From Alphaproteobacteria bacterium (GTDB taxonomy: Bacteria > Pseudomonadota > Alphaproteobacteria > RF32 > CAG-239), in contig JAFUSA010000022.1 of the NCBI GenBank assembly GCA_017480745.1, positions 1-41,364 on the forward strand: DNA of 41,364 bases, read 5' to 3'. This document shows positions 6,895 through 15,365 of the stretch, in pieces. The notes under the pieces were generated by a model. It saw only the letters and a list, made by a program, of their open reading frames with translations, was not told the DNA's origin and searched no databases. The translations under genes were made by a program, and so were the position numbers. Position 1 is the stretch's first letter. Each line of letters opens with the position of its first letter.

Positions 6895-7341
6895 ATGCCT
6901 GTTGTATATAGGACAAAAGAACCGGAACCGATTATATTGGAAGGATATTCGAGAATTGACGGGAAACTCAAAGTTGTTCACATGTTCTTCGTTAAGTATG
7001 ATTTCAATTTAGGCTATTTAATTAAAGATAGCGGAGAGCGATTGCGTCTTACTCCATTGCGAATGAAAGTCGTTGAGCTATTGATTAAAGCCGTGCGCAA
7101 TGACGTTCCGTATATGTTTGGTCCGCATTTAATGGAATCTGCCGGTTCTAAACAACGTAAATTAAGTCGATTGTTTTATGATGGGCCGGAATGGCGACAA
7201 TTTATTACAATGCCTATAATCGGATATTATCGTCTTAATTTGTATGAGGGAACTATTTATGGCGACTATCTTCGCCCGCGAGTGATCAAACGTAACGGTT
7301 TAAAAGTAATAATTCCGCCACCTAAAATATTTATTAAGTAA
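6895..7341 (+). CDS. winged-helix-like protein, tandem paralog 2
   Basis: 148 residues when started at the ATG at 6895, which has AAAAAGGAG 5-6 nt upstream. An in-frame TTG at 6859 would add 12 residues but has no binding site. It aligns with the preceding gene along nearly its whole length, keeping EPEPI, MFFVKY, ERLRLTPL, MKVVELLI, NDVPYM, AGS, WRQFITM and GYYRLNLYE. The pair looks like a local duplication that has diverged. The C-terminal tail is basic with a proline run. Regulatory function is possible, as for paralog 1, but unproven. Confidence 0.6.
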   Translation: MPVVYRTKEPEPIILEGYSRIDGKLKVVHMFFVKYDFNLGYLIKDSGERLRLTPLRMKVVELLIKAVRNDVPYMFGPHLMESAGSKQRKLSRLFYDGPEWRQFITMPIIGYYRLNLYEGTIYGDYLRPRVIKRNGLKVIIPPPKIFIK

Positions 7342-7460
7342 CCAACTGACAAAACGGCGAAAAAGAGTATATCTTCCGATTCTGATATTATCACGGCAAA
7401 CAAACATATATACTCCGTAAGTATGGGAACTGTGTGGTGTCAAACGTTGTATAGAGCACT

Positions 7461-7706
7461 ATGCAGGGTACTGGATTTTTAATTACTGTACACCGTGTAC
7501 CTTTGGAAGCGTGTATTGAGTTGGCAACTTATGACTGGGGTGTATCAAGTGGTAAATATATAATTTTTGACGACAGTTATTATACTGCAATACCAACATC
7601 GCTTGCCTTGGCTACTGAATTATGTGTGGATAATGGTGATATTACTTTGATTTTTGATAATGTGTCGAAAAGTACGTTTACTGACTGGGAATACAAGGAA
7701 GATTAA
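7461..7706 (+). pseudogene. 5'-truncated pilin gene fragment
   Basis: The 81-codon frame encodes only the C-terminal part of the pilin family. It has VPLEACIELATYDWG, matching EACIELVTQNW of pilin A and CIELMTHDW of pilin B, followed by a TSLALATELC segment equivalent to the SIDxAVxxC region of the others. The prepilin cleavage site, N-terminal helix, leader RNA and promoter are all missing; the ATG has no ribosome binding site. I read it as a remnant of a fifth pilin locus, or possibly a silent sequence donor. It lies between the tandem winged-helix-like genes and tRNA-Lys. Confidence 0.75.
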
Positions 7707-7744
7707 CCCGCTTCCCGCGGGGTCAAATCCTCACCGCGCTTTTT

Positions 7745-7791
7745 CACCAACACAAAAAAGGCCGCCAAACGGCGACCTTTCTTTGTTGGTG
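7745..7791. terminator. extended terminator hairpin at tRNA-Lys 3' end
   Basis: The core stem GGCCGCC (7760-7766) and GGCGACC (7771-7777) with loop AAAC is followed on the minus strand by a T6 run, so it ends tRNA-Lys transcription. The complementarity continues outward to CACCAAC (7745-7751) and GTTGGTG (7785-7791), so the hairpin's outer arm includes the tRNA's own CCA end. Confidence 0.75.
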
Positions 7792-7862
7792 AGCTCGGTG
7801 GGATTCGAACCCGCGACCCTTTGATTAAAAGTCAAATGCTCTACCGACTGAGCTACGAACTC
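7787..7862 (-). tRNA. tRNA-Lys(TTT)
   Basis: A 76-nt cloverleaf on the minus strand, with acceptor GAGTTCG/CGAGCTC (one G-U pair), D stem GCTC/GAGC, anticodon stem TTTGA/TCAAA with loop CTTTTAA (anticodon TTT), variable GGGTC, T loop TTCGAAT, and encoded CCA. The T stem GCGGG/CCCAC has one C-A mismatch. It is flanked downstream by a terminator. Confidence 0.97.
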
Positions 7863-8015
7863 GCTAAAACAGATACGCTTATAAAAGATAAAAAATATTA
7901 AGTCAATAGGAAAAATAAAAAAATTTGCAAAAAAATTTTAAATAAGGTCTTTATTTATTAATTTTTATGTGTTAAACTACCGCCGAAATGTATAATCAGC
8001 GATGAGGTTTTTGAT

Positions 8016-8336
8016 ATGGCTCTGAGTAATGAAGTTGGTAAAAAAGGTCGTTATACCATTTTACAAAATGCAAAAGGCGAAATTATGATTATGATGGATA
8101 GTCGCGCCGGAGGGCCGGAAAATCCCCGTTTTATCTATGACGGAAGCTCTACTGCATTGTTATATCGTTCACAAGGGAGCACCGTTGCTTTTCGTGATAT
8201 AGATGAAGAAGCGCGCGCTCCGCTCAAAGCCGTAAATGAAGTTTTGGTGGTGGAAATTGAAAATGACGATGTGGAAAGAGAGTATCTTGTACCAACTCGC
8301 TTGGTAAAAGATGTGAATAACTTGATTATTTCCTGA
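8016..8336 (+). CDS. hypothetical protein, 106 aa
   Basis: A small soluble protein of unknown family. It reads as a beta-rich domain: GRYTILQNAKGEIMIMMD, then ALLYRSQGSTVAFRDID, then VNEVLVVEIENDD. There is no signal peptide or membrane helix. The start follows GAGGTTTTTGAT. It lies 18 bp upstream of the nuoL-like gene and is probably co-transcribed with it, occupying the place where a small membrane subunit such as NuoK would be expected, but it is not hydrophobic and is not NuoK. Confidence 0.7.
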   Translation: MALSNEVGKKGRYTILQNAKGEIMIMMDSRAGGPENPRFIYDGSSTALLYRSQGSTVAFRDIDEEARAPLKAVNEVLVVEIENDDVEREYLVPTRLVKDVNNLIIS

Positions 8337-8354
8337 AAAAAATAAGGCGTTTAG

Positions 8355-10019
8355 ATGATTGCATACACAGCGCTGTTGTTATTTTTAATCGGAGTTTTCA
8401 ACAGTTTTAAGGTAAGCGCCGGATTCGATAAAGTTCTCTCATTTTTTACTTTTATATCCCTTGTTTTTATTTTTGCTAACTTTTGCGATAGTGAAGTTGT
8501 CGGTTCAAAAGAACATATTTTTTCGTTGGCATGGAACAGCACTCCGGGTAAAGATATAAAATTTGACATTATTTCAAACAGTTACAATAAACAGATCATT
8601 ATTCCTTTTTTTGCACTGACTTTGTTGGGGATTTTTTATAATTTGAACTTTCGCTACGAAGAAAGCCGAAGCACATTTTCATCATTATTAGTATTTAATT
8701 TGGCGACTCTGATAATAATGGTTACCAGCAATAATTTTGTGCAACTATTAACAGCGTTGTTTGTTGTGGATATTTTGTCGGTATTTATTATAAAAGATTC
8801 ACTCTCATACAGACGATATATAATGCTTAACATACTGGCCGATATGTTTTTATTTATGGTATTGGCAATTATCAATAGTCAGGTAGATTCTTTGGATATC
8901 AGACAAATATTGCGCTATAAACAAAGCGGTATGTATATTGATTTTCTGGCAGTTTCCGGATTTACGGCCGTGTTGATAAAAATAGGGATGTTTGGCTTTC
9001 ATATAGGTTTTGCCGATTTGAAAAATGTTCGTTTGCATCGCTTGCAACAGATTCTTTTTATGTCTTCACCCTTAGCTGCAATTATAGTGCTCTTAAAGTT
9101 TCATATTTTGTGGCAAACATCTGAATACTTTATAGTGTATCTGAATGCAGCGTGCATATCAACAATGTTTTGGAGTTTTTACGGTGTTGTCTTTATCGAT
9201 TCGTTTAAGTCAAAAATAATATATCTGCAAACAATGTTTTGGGCATTGTTTATAGAATTATTGCGTTTTAACGGATTTATATGGAATGATATGCTTTCAC
9301 GACTTTTGGTAGCTATGTATTTGTTGATAAGTTGCATGTATTTGATATATTATTATCACAATCGACTACCCAGTGCATACCAGATGGGAAAACTAACTAT
9401 CCGTAAAACAGACATACAAAAATATATATTTTTTATGTTATGGCTGTTGATAATTGTAATGAGCGGAATATTAACAGAGATTTATAATAACTCAAACCGT
9501 TATTATATTTGGTTATTTGCCGTAATGTTTGTGCTTGCACTTTCATCGGTAATTCAACAGATTTATTTTTCAGAAAAAAATATTGCGCTTAAATCGCAAG
9601 ACCTGCCGAATAAAAAAGCAGTCTTTACAACAATATCGGGATTATCTTTGTTTTTGCTCTATGAAATAGATTATATGGCATTGCCAGTATTTGGCTTTGC
9701 GGCTGGTTTTCTTATTTTATGTCGCTATTTTTCCTTATCTGCCAACACCGAGTTACCCACATCGTGGCAAACAAAATCTCCGTTTAATACAATATATAAA
9801 TCGATAATCAGTGCAATTCGTCATTTTGGACAATTCATCCGTTTATTTATTGACAAACTGCTGATTGAAAAAGTGATTTTTAGTGTGGCAATGTTTTTTT
9901 CACAGGTATTTATTCGTATTTTCCGCCGCATTCACAACAAATTATTAAGCGGCGGATTTGCTGTTTTTATGTTGCTTATACTGTTATTATGGCTTTCTTT
10001 CAATAAAGGAGAGTTTTAA
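8355..10019 (+). CDS. degenerate NuoL-like antiporter subunit
   Basis: 554 residues, almost entirely transmembrane helices. Position and partial motifs suggest complex I subunit NuoL: NNFVQLL at 126-132 matches the NuoL pattern before the TM5 GWE, and NILADMFLFM matches NRVGDFGFLL. The essential TM5 glutamate is replaced by Phe136. The TM7 lysine appears kept as Lys209, with His215 and Asp221 at the NuoL spacing. The end has a long amphipathic stretch and a final membrane helix, as in NuoL, but the protein is some 60-100 residues shorter. It is the first of a tight three-gene run (stop and start overlap at 10019). An Mrp- or hydrogenase-type antiporter is an alternative. Confidence 0.6.
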   Translation: MIAYTALLLFLIGVFNSFKVSAGFDKVLSFFTFISLVFIFANFCDSEVVGSKEHIFSLAWNSTPGKDIKFDIISNSYNKQIIIPFFALTLLGIFYNLNFRYEESRSTFSSLLVFNLATLIIMVTSNNFVQLLTALFVVDILSVFIIKDSLSYRRYIMLNILADMFLFMVLAIINSQVDSLDIRQILRYKQSGMYIDFLAVSGFTAVLIKIGMFGFHIGFADLKNVRLHRLQQILFMSSPLAAIIVLLKFHILWQTSEYFIVYLNAACISTMFWSFYGVVFIDSFKSKIIYLQTMFWALFIELLRFNGFIWNDMLSRLLVAMYLLISCMYLIYYYHNRLPSAYQMGKLTIRKTDIQKYIFFMLWLLIIVMSGILTEIYNNSNRYYIWLFAVMFVLALSSVIQQIYFSEKNIALKSQDLPNKKAVFTTISGLSLFLLYEIDYMALPVFGFAAGFLILCRYFSLSANTELPTSWQTKSPFNTIYKSIISAIRHFGQFIRLFIDKLLIEKVIFSVAMFFSQVFIRIFRRIHNKLLSGGFAVFMLLILLLWLSFNKGEF

Positions 10020-11428
10020 TGACTGAACTGTTATTGTTAGTATTGTTACTTCCTTTGTGCGGATGTTTGTTTATTTTAACCACCAAAAAAGATAATATTA
10101 ACGCTTTTAATGTTGCTGTGTTTACGCTTTTCGCCGTTATATTATTGATTGTGCGTTTATTGCAATTACAAAATATGCAAATGTATGATATCGAACCTTA
10201 TGTTATTAAGTGGTTCAAAGAATATAATGCAAAATTGCATTTCAGAGCCGATATTTATTCATTGCTTTTGTTGCTGAGTGTTGATATTTCTCTGCTTATA
10301 GGCGCAGTGGGATTAACAGTGAAACAGCGGAAAAATAAAACGTTAATGTTGGCGGGAGTATATTTGGCATGGACTTTTGGCGGATTATTTTGTGCTGGCG
10401 ATATGATTTCTTTTTATATATTTTTTGCCGCACAGTTGCTACCGCTGTTTATGTTGATGGGAAAATTCGGGAATATGCGGAAAAACTCGTCATTAAGCCT
10501 GTTTTTTATTTTTAATTTTGCCGGTATAATGTTGTTATTAACAGCAATCATTTTGCTATATAAGTTTAATCAAGGAAATGTTTTGCTAACAGATATAACC
10601 ACAATCGGCCTGCCACGACACTTAAAATTAGCTGTGTGGTCTTTGATTAGCCTTTCTTTTATTATTCGCATACCGATATGGCCTTTTCATTATTGGATTT
10701 CATCCATAAGTGCCGGCATTAAAAATCCGCTTGTTTACATCATAACCGTTATGTTGCCGTTAACAGGATTATATGGATTTATGCGGTTTTGGCAATATCA
10801 TATACCGCAAATAGTTGGCTCTTATGTTCCGGTAATTGCCGTTTTCGGTATTCTGACAATGTTGTTTATTGCAATTATAGGAACTTCGCATAAAGATTTT
10901 TTACAAAAATTGTTTTCATATTCCACGGTTTATTACTTATTGTTTTTGCTTTCAGATATATTACTTAACGGAATGTATAAACTTAATATAGTATACGCGC
11001 TGTTTATTTTTATGATAGTTAATTCCTCGTTAGCAGTGCTCGATTTATGGTCGGAAAATGCTTGCGAAGAAAGTAATTGCGGATATCATGGAATATTGGC
11101 ATATATGCCACGCTTGTCTAAAATTATTGCTTTTTTCGTTTTAATAGCGGTCGGATTGCCGGTTTCTTCCATGTTTTGGAATAATTTTGTTTTGATTTCC
11201 GCCATATTTAAAGCCAATTTTGCCGTTGGATTAGGAATAATGATTTCCATTTCCATGGTTGGCATGGCTTTGCTTTATGAACTTTATGTAATGAGTGATT
11301 TGCAAACAAATTATCCTGCAACTGAGATTACGGTTGAAGATATATCTGATCGCAAATTGGCATTTTTCATCGGTGTTATTATTCTGGTGTTTCTTTCATT
11401 TTTTAATCCGCTGTGGTTTATAATTTAG
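10019..11428 (+). CDS. degenerate NuoM-like antiporter subunit
   Basis: 469 residues of multi-pass membrane protein. NuoM hallmarks are recognisable but altered. FYIFFAAQLLPLF (132-144) aligns with the FYxFFEAMLIP block, so the TM5 Glu is Ala137. FIIRIPIWPFHYW (214-226) aligns with the FAVKMPVVPLHGW block, so the TM7 Lys is Arg217. The TM8 Lys before YGxxRF is replaced in LPLTGLYGFMRF. The fold is clearly that of the complex I antiporter family, but the usual proton path is disrupted. It overlaps the NuoL-like stop by one base and is followed after 10 bp by the NuoN-like gene. Confidence 0.65.
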   Translation: MTELLLLVLLLPLCGCLFILTTKKDNINAFNVAVFTLFAVILLIVRLLQLQNMQMYDIEPYVIKWFKEYNAKLHFRADIYSLLLLLSVDISLLIGAVGLTVKQRKNKTLMLAGVYLAWTFGGLFCAGDMISFYIFFAAQLLPLFMLMGKFGNMRKNSSLSLFFIFNFAGIMLLLTAIILLYKFNQGNVLLTDITTIGLPRHLKLAVWSLISLSFIIRIPIWPFHYWISSISAGIKNPLVYIITVMLPLTGLYGFMRFWQYHIPQIVGSYVPVIAVFGILTMLFIAIIGTSHKDFLQKLFSYSTVYYLLFLLSDILLNGMYKLNIVYALFIFMIVNSSLAVLDLWSENACEESNCGYHGILAYMPRLSKIIAFFVLIAVGLPVSSMFWNNFVLISAIFKANFAVGLGIMISISMVGMALLYELYVMSDLQTNYPATEITVEDISDRKLAFFIGVIILVFLSFFNPLWFII

Positions 11429-11438
11429 AGAGGGCGCA

Positions 11439-12857
11439 ATGTTGGAACATCTGTTATATTTTTCTCCTTTATTGATTTTAGTTTTCGGAGCCGTGCTTTT
11501 TATGCTGTTACCACAAGTAAATGAAGAACATACAGCATATTTCAAAACCGCACGAATTATTTTGCTTATCAGTTTCATTCTTAACATTATATTTTATAAT
11601 AAAGATCCCTTACCTGATATAACCGCATCAAACAGGTTTGTATTGCTGTTTCAGAGTATGATCTACGTTTGTGCGTTTGTCATACTGTTTTTGTCGCGCA
11701 AATGGTTTGTTGCCATGAATATTGCCGGAACACATTTTTGCGGTAATCTGTTTTTTGTGGTATGTTCAGCATATCTTTTAATTTCGTCTACCAATTTATA
11801 TTTAACTTCTTTGGCAATTATTTTATTTATGGTTGGTAACTTTTTTATGTTAGGCAATGAAAATAAAAAACAGGAAGTTAATATTTCTCGAAACATTTAT
11901 GGCGCAATGAGTGTAATAATTGCTATGCTGTTGTTCATATCCGTTTATATTTTTTGGCAGAGCAACAATAATTTATCGTATGCCGATTTGCGCTCACTTT
12001 TGGCGTTGAAACCTGATGATATGCGCTTATATTGTGCTTCGGCGTGTATTATTATTAGCTTTTTATTTTTGTTGAATTTAGCCCCGTTGCATTTTTGTTT
12101 TACAGAAACAACAGGAATAATGGTTCTGCCTGTATTTACTTATTTTGTATTGATTCCGCTTATTGCAGCCATGGGAGCTTTTGTTGAAATAAATATTCAT
12201 GTTTTTGCTCCAATATACGAACATTTGGCTTTTTTCTATCGGGTTATTGCCTTACTTTCTGTGGGAATCGGAGCCATTGGTGCATGCAGCGGAAAAAATA
12301 TTCACAAAATTTTATCTTGCGGCGCCGTTTTTAATTTTGGGATAGTATTTTTGTTGTTATATGACTTTAATTTTGAAAGTTTGCAAATAACCTTTAGCTA
12401 TATGCTGATTTATCTGCTATCAATGAGCGGAGTTTGCGCCTCATTATATGGCTTTCGTATTAAGGGAGAATATTTATTTATGCTTAATGAGATTGAGGGC
12501 GCGGCGCAAAAAAGGCCTTATGTATCGGCTGTATTGTGTATTCTTTTAATATCACTTTTAGGTTTGCCGCCATCACTTGGTTTTGTTGGTATTTTTGCCA
12601 TGTTAAATAATTTAGCAATGCAACGACATTATTACGAAATTATCTATATTTTGCTGATGTTTTTAGTGCTCGCATATGCTTATTTGCAAATAATTATGGC
12701 CTTATATTTTTACAAAAGCCGAGAATCTTTTGACAGAGCGGATAAAGGTATTTATATAGCCATGATGCTCAATATGGTTATTATGATGATAATCCTTATG
12801 AAACCTCAGTATTTTTCTGATTATTTGGCTTTTATGACAGAGAGTGTTTTTGAATGA
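11439..12857 (+). CDS. degenerate NuoN-like antiporter subunit
   Basis: 472 residues, about 14 membrane helices. The location directly before birA and rnj is the classical place of nuoN in Alphaproteobacteria. The TM5 glutamate expected in a GxEL context is absent (TSLAIIL, Ala126). The TM7 lysine before the P-x-H motif is Leu211 in FLLNLAPLH. A late GLPPSLGFVGIFAML block matches the conserved GIPPxxGFxGKF segment, with Lys replaced. So the fold survives while key charges are gone. Its ATGA overlaps birA by four bases, suggesting coupled translation. Confidence 0.65.
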   Translation: MLEHLLYFSPLLILVFGAVLFMLLPQVNEEHTAYFKTARIILLISFILNIIFYNKDPLPDITASNRFVLLFQSMIYVCAFVILFLSRKWFVAMNIAGTHFCGNLFFVVCSAYLLISSTNLYLTSLAIILFMVGNFFMLGNENKKQEVNISRNIYGAMSVIIAMLLFISVYIFWQSNNNLSYADLRSLLALKPDDMRLYCASACIIISFLFLLNLAPLHFCFTETTGIMVLPVFTYFVLIPLIAAMGAFVEINIHVFAPIYEHLAFFYRVIALLSVGIGAIGACSGKNIHKILSCGAVFNFGIVFLLLYDFNFESLQITFSYMLIYLLSMSGVCASLYGFRIKGEYLFMLNEIEGAAQKRPYVSAVLCILLISLLGLPPSLGFVGIFAMLNNLAMQRHYYEIIYILLMFLVLAYAYLQIIMALYFYKSRESFDRADKGIYIAMMLNMVIMMIILMKPQYFSDYLAFMTESVFE

Positions 12858-13585
12858 AGTATGAAGATTGGCAAATAATTACCTTAGATAAAGTAACAAG
12901 CACTAATGATGCCGTGAACAATTATTGCGACAAAGCCGGACGTTTTATTGCTCTGCGTGCGGTTGAACAAACAGCCGGACGCGGGCGACGTGGCCGAATT
13001 TGGCAAAGTTTGAAAGGTAATCTGTTTTTATCATTAGCTTTTGAATATGATTTGCAAAATCTTGGAAATTTGGTAATTGCGGCTTCTTTGAGTTTATGTC
13101 AGACAATCAAAAATTATTCGCCTTCGCCGGAAGTTAAAATCAAATGGCCGAACGATATACTTTTGAACAACGCCAAAGTAAGCGGTATGTTATTAGAAAA
13201 AGGAATCGGTAATTATATAATTATCGGTATAGGAGTAAATATTGTCCACTCTCCGGACAGTCAACATATTTTGTATCCGGCAACATCTTTGACAGAGGCT
13301 GGAATAACTACCACAGCTGCGGAGTTTACGGAGAATTATTTGCAACAATTTTCGTATTATGTGAATATGCTGCAAAACAATAAACAAGCCGCATGGCAAA
13401 TGTGGACAGATAATGCCAAAGGAATCGGCTCAAAAATAGAGGTGTTGCAGGAAAATAAAAAAAAGCAAGGTATTTTTTCGGGTATTGACGAGAACGGCAG
13501 TTTGTTGTTAGATACTGCGGATGGACGAGAAAAAATTTTAGTAGGGGATATTTTTTATATAGAGAAAGTAAATGACGGGATTTAA
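12854..13585 (+). CDS. birA: biotin--[acetyl-CoA-carboxylase] ligase
   Basis: 243 residues, the short monofunctional form without the N-terminal DNA-binding domain. It activates biotin with ATP and attaches it to the carrier lysine of biotin carboxylases. Motifs are VTSTND at 14-19, GRGRRGR at 42-48 (adenylate binding), KWPND at 97-101 and KVSGMLLE with Lys108. A short C-terminal SH3-like domain ends in GREKILVGDIFYIE. The start overlaps the NuoN-like gene (ATGA) and the stop lies 14 bp inside rnj. The type III pantothenate kinase gene often found between birA and rnj in Alphaproteobacteria is absent. Confidence 0.95.
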   Translation: MKYEDWQIITLDKVTSTNDAVNNYCDKAGRFIALRAVEQTAGRGRRGRIWQSLKGNLFLSLAFEYDLQNLGNLVIAASLSLCQTIKNYSPSPEVKIKWPNDILLNNAKVSGMLLEKGIGNYIIIGIGVNIVHSPDSQHILYPATSLTEAGITTTAAEFTENYLQQFSYYVNMLQNNKQAAWQMWTDNAKGIGSKIEVLQENKKKQGIFSGIDENGSLLLDTADGREKILVGDIFYIEKVNDGI

Positions 13586-15296
13586 CAAAAAAGGAATATA
13601 TTTTTTGCCCTTGGGCGGTGCAGATGAAATCGGGATGAATATGTATGTTTATGCCGTTGACGGAAAAATTATTGTAGTTGATGCCGGTTACGGTTTTTTA
13701 CAAGATAATTATCCCGGAATGGAATTGGCTTATGCTTCACCGGAGTTTTTGGATGAATATCGCGATGATATAGAAGCTTTGTTTATTACTCACGGACACG
13801 AGGACCACATGGGTGCTATTGCGCAAATATGGCCACATTTGCAATGTCCGGTATATGCGATGGATTATACGCTGGGATTAATTCGTGCCCGCTTGGAAGA
13901 TTTTAAAATGGCCGATACCGTTCCTCTTATCTCAGTTAACCAACATCGAACGGTAGAATTAGATAATTTCAACGTGGAATTTATATCGCTGGCTCATTCG
14001 GTTCCGCAAACATGCGGTTTGGCGATTCGCACCAAATACGGCAATGTATTTCATGCCACCGACTGGCGCTTTGACGATGAAGAGCTTTCCCTTTTGCCGA
14101 CAGACTACAAAGGTTTGCAACAACTTGCCGATGAAGGAGTGGATTTACTGATATGCGACTCTACAAATGTTATGGTGGAACAAAAATCGCCTACTGAGGC
14201 AGATGTGCGCAAACGTTTGTTGGAGCTTATTCCACAAATTCCGGGGGGATTGTTTGTAACCTGTTTTTCTTCAAATATAATGCGTATTGAAAGTTTGGTT
14301 ATGGCTGCTGATGCTGCCGGAAGAACGCCGGTGATGCTTGGGCAATCAATCTCTTCAAATGTTCGTGTGGCCAAAGAATGTGGTTATTTACAAGATTTGC
14401 CGGAAATTCAACCGTTAAGTGAAGTAAAGGGTTTAACTTCGGATAAAGCTTTGTATATTTGCACCGGTTCGCAGGCTAATTATCGCAGTGCGTTAACAAT
14501 TATTGCCAATGGTGAAAGCAAATATTTTAAACTCTCTGACGATGATACAATTATTTTTTCTTCTAAAATGATTCCCGGCAATATAGATAAAGTTGAAAAA
14601 ATGCAAGAAAAATTAGAGGCAACCGGCGCACATCTGATTACTGATGAAACGGATTTGGTTCATGCTTCCGGACATGCTTGCCGTCAAGATTTACATAAAA
14701 TGTATGATTTGTTAAAGCCTAAAATTGTGTTGCCGGTGCATGGCGATAAAAGGTTTATCCGCGAACACAAACGTTTTGCCCTGTCATGTGGCGTTAAGGA
14801 TGTATTTTCCACCCACAATGGTGATGTTTGTCTGTTACAAGACGGACATATCGAACTTTTAGAAAACGTGCATACTGATATTTTAGGTTGGGATCGCCGA
14901 CGTCCGGTTTCGTTAAATTCGCAACTTGTGCGCAACCGCCGACGCATTGCCTTTAATTGTTCGGTATTTCTTAGCGCGGTAATTAAGGACCATAAACTTT
15001 TAGATTTGAAAATTTCATCCATTGATATTTTGCCGGACGAAGATTGGGCTGTTTTGGAAAATGAAATTTGCCAAAAAATTCGCAAGTTGGCACACCACCG
15101 CTTGAAAGCAACCGACAATAAAGATGTTATTGAAGAATTTTTCCGCACTAAGCTACGCAAAATGATTACTGCGGCTACCGATATCAGACCTGTAACATTT
15201 ATACACATAACATATTTGGACGATTTGGAAGATTCCGCTGTTGACGAAGATGAAGATATAGCAGACGAAAATGCTTCCCCGGAAACGCAAGAATAG
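13572..15296 (+). CDS. rnj: ribonuclease J
   Basis: 574 residues, a normal RNase J length. It is a zinc-dependent beta-lactamase-fold exo/endoribonuclease. The metal site THGHEDHMG places His74, His76, Asp78 and His79; HATDWRFDDE and LICDSTNV follow, then the beta-CASP domain and the returning metallo-lactamase motif LPVHGDKRF. The C-terminal domain is present, followed by an acidic tail (DEDEDIADE). Translation probably starts at 13572 within the end of birA. It is the last gene of the nuo-like/birA operon, with a hairpin terminator after it. Confidence 0.95.
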   Translation: MTGFNKKGIYFLPLGGADEIGMNMYVYAVDGKIIVVDAGYGFLQDNYPGMELAYASPEFLDEYRDDIEALFITHGHEDHMGAIAQIWPHLQCPVYAMDYTLGLIRARLEDFKMADTVPLISVNQHRTVELDNFNVEFISLAHSVPQTCGLAIRTKYGNVFHATDWRFDDEELSLLPTDYKGLQQLADEGVDLLICDSTNVMVEQKSPTEADVRKRLLELIPQIPGGLFVTCFSSNIMRIESLVMAADAAGRTPVMLGQSISSNVRVAKECGYLQDLPEIQPLSEVKGLTSDKALYICTGSQANYRSALTIIANGESKYFKLSDDDTIIFSSKMIPGNIDKVEKMQEKLEATGAHLITDETDLVHASGHACRQDLHKMYDLLKPKIVLPVHGDKRFIREHKRFALSCGVKDVFSTHNGDVCLLQDGHIELLENVHTDILGWDRRRPVSLNSQLVRNRRRIAFNCSVFLSAVIKDHKLLDLKISSIDILPDEDWAVLENEICQKIRKLAHHRLKATDNKDVIEEFFRTKLRKMITAATDIRPVTFIHITYLDDLEDSAVDEDEDIADENASPETQE

Positions 15297-15304
15297 CCAA
15301 AAGT

Positions 15305-15327
15305 GCCGGCGTATTGAAAACGCCGGC
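15305..15327. terminator. bidirectional terminator between rnj and pilin B
   Basis: Perfect 8-bp stem GCCGGCGT (15305-15312) and ACGCCGGC (15320-15327) with loop ATTGAAA. A TTTT tract lies on the minus-strand side. The hairpin and its flank resemble the one after eno (38939-38964). Confidence 0.65.
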
Positions 15328-15365
15328 AGATAAATTATTGCATATATTGGTATATTATTAAAGCA

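Noticed and set aside
7725-7751. A tRNA 3'-end-like stretch (GGTCAAATCC, then CACCA) suggesting a duplicated tRNA end or att site
   Set aside because: The CACCAAC part is the outer arm of the extended terminator hairpin paired with 7785-7791, and no full T stem or acceptor can be drawn, so an att duplicate is not supported.
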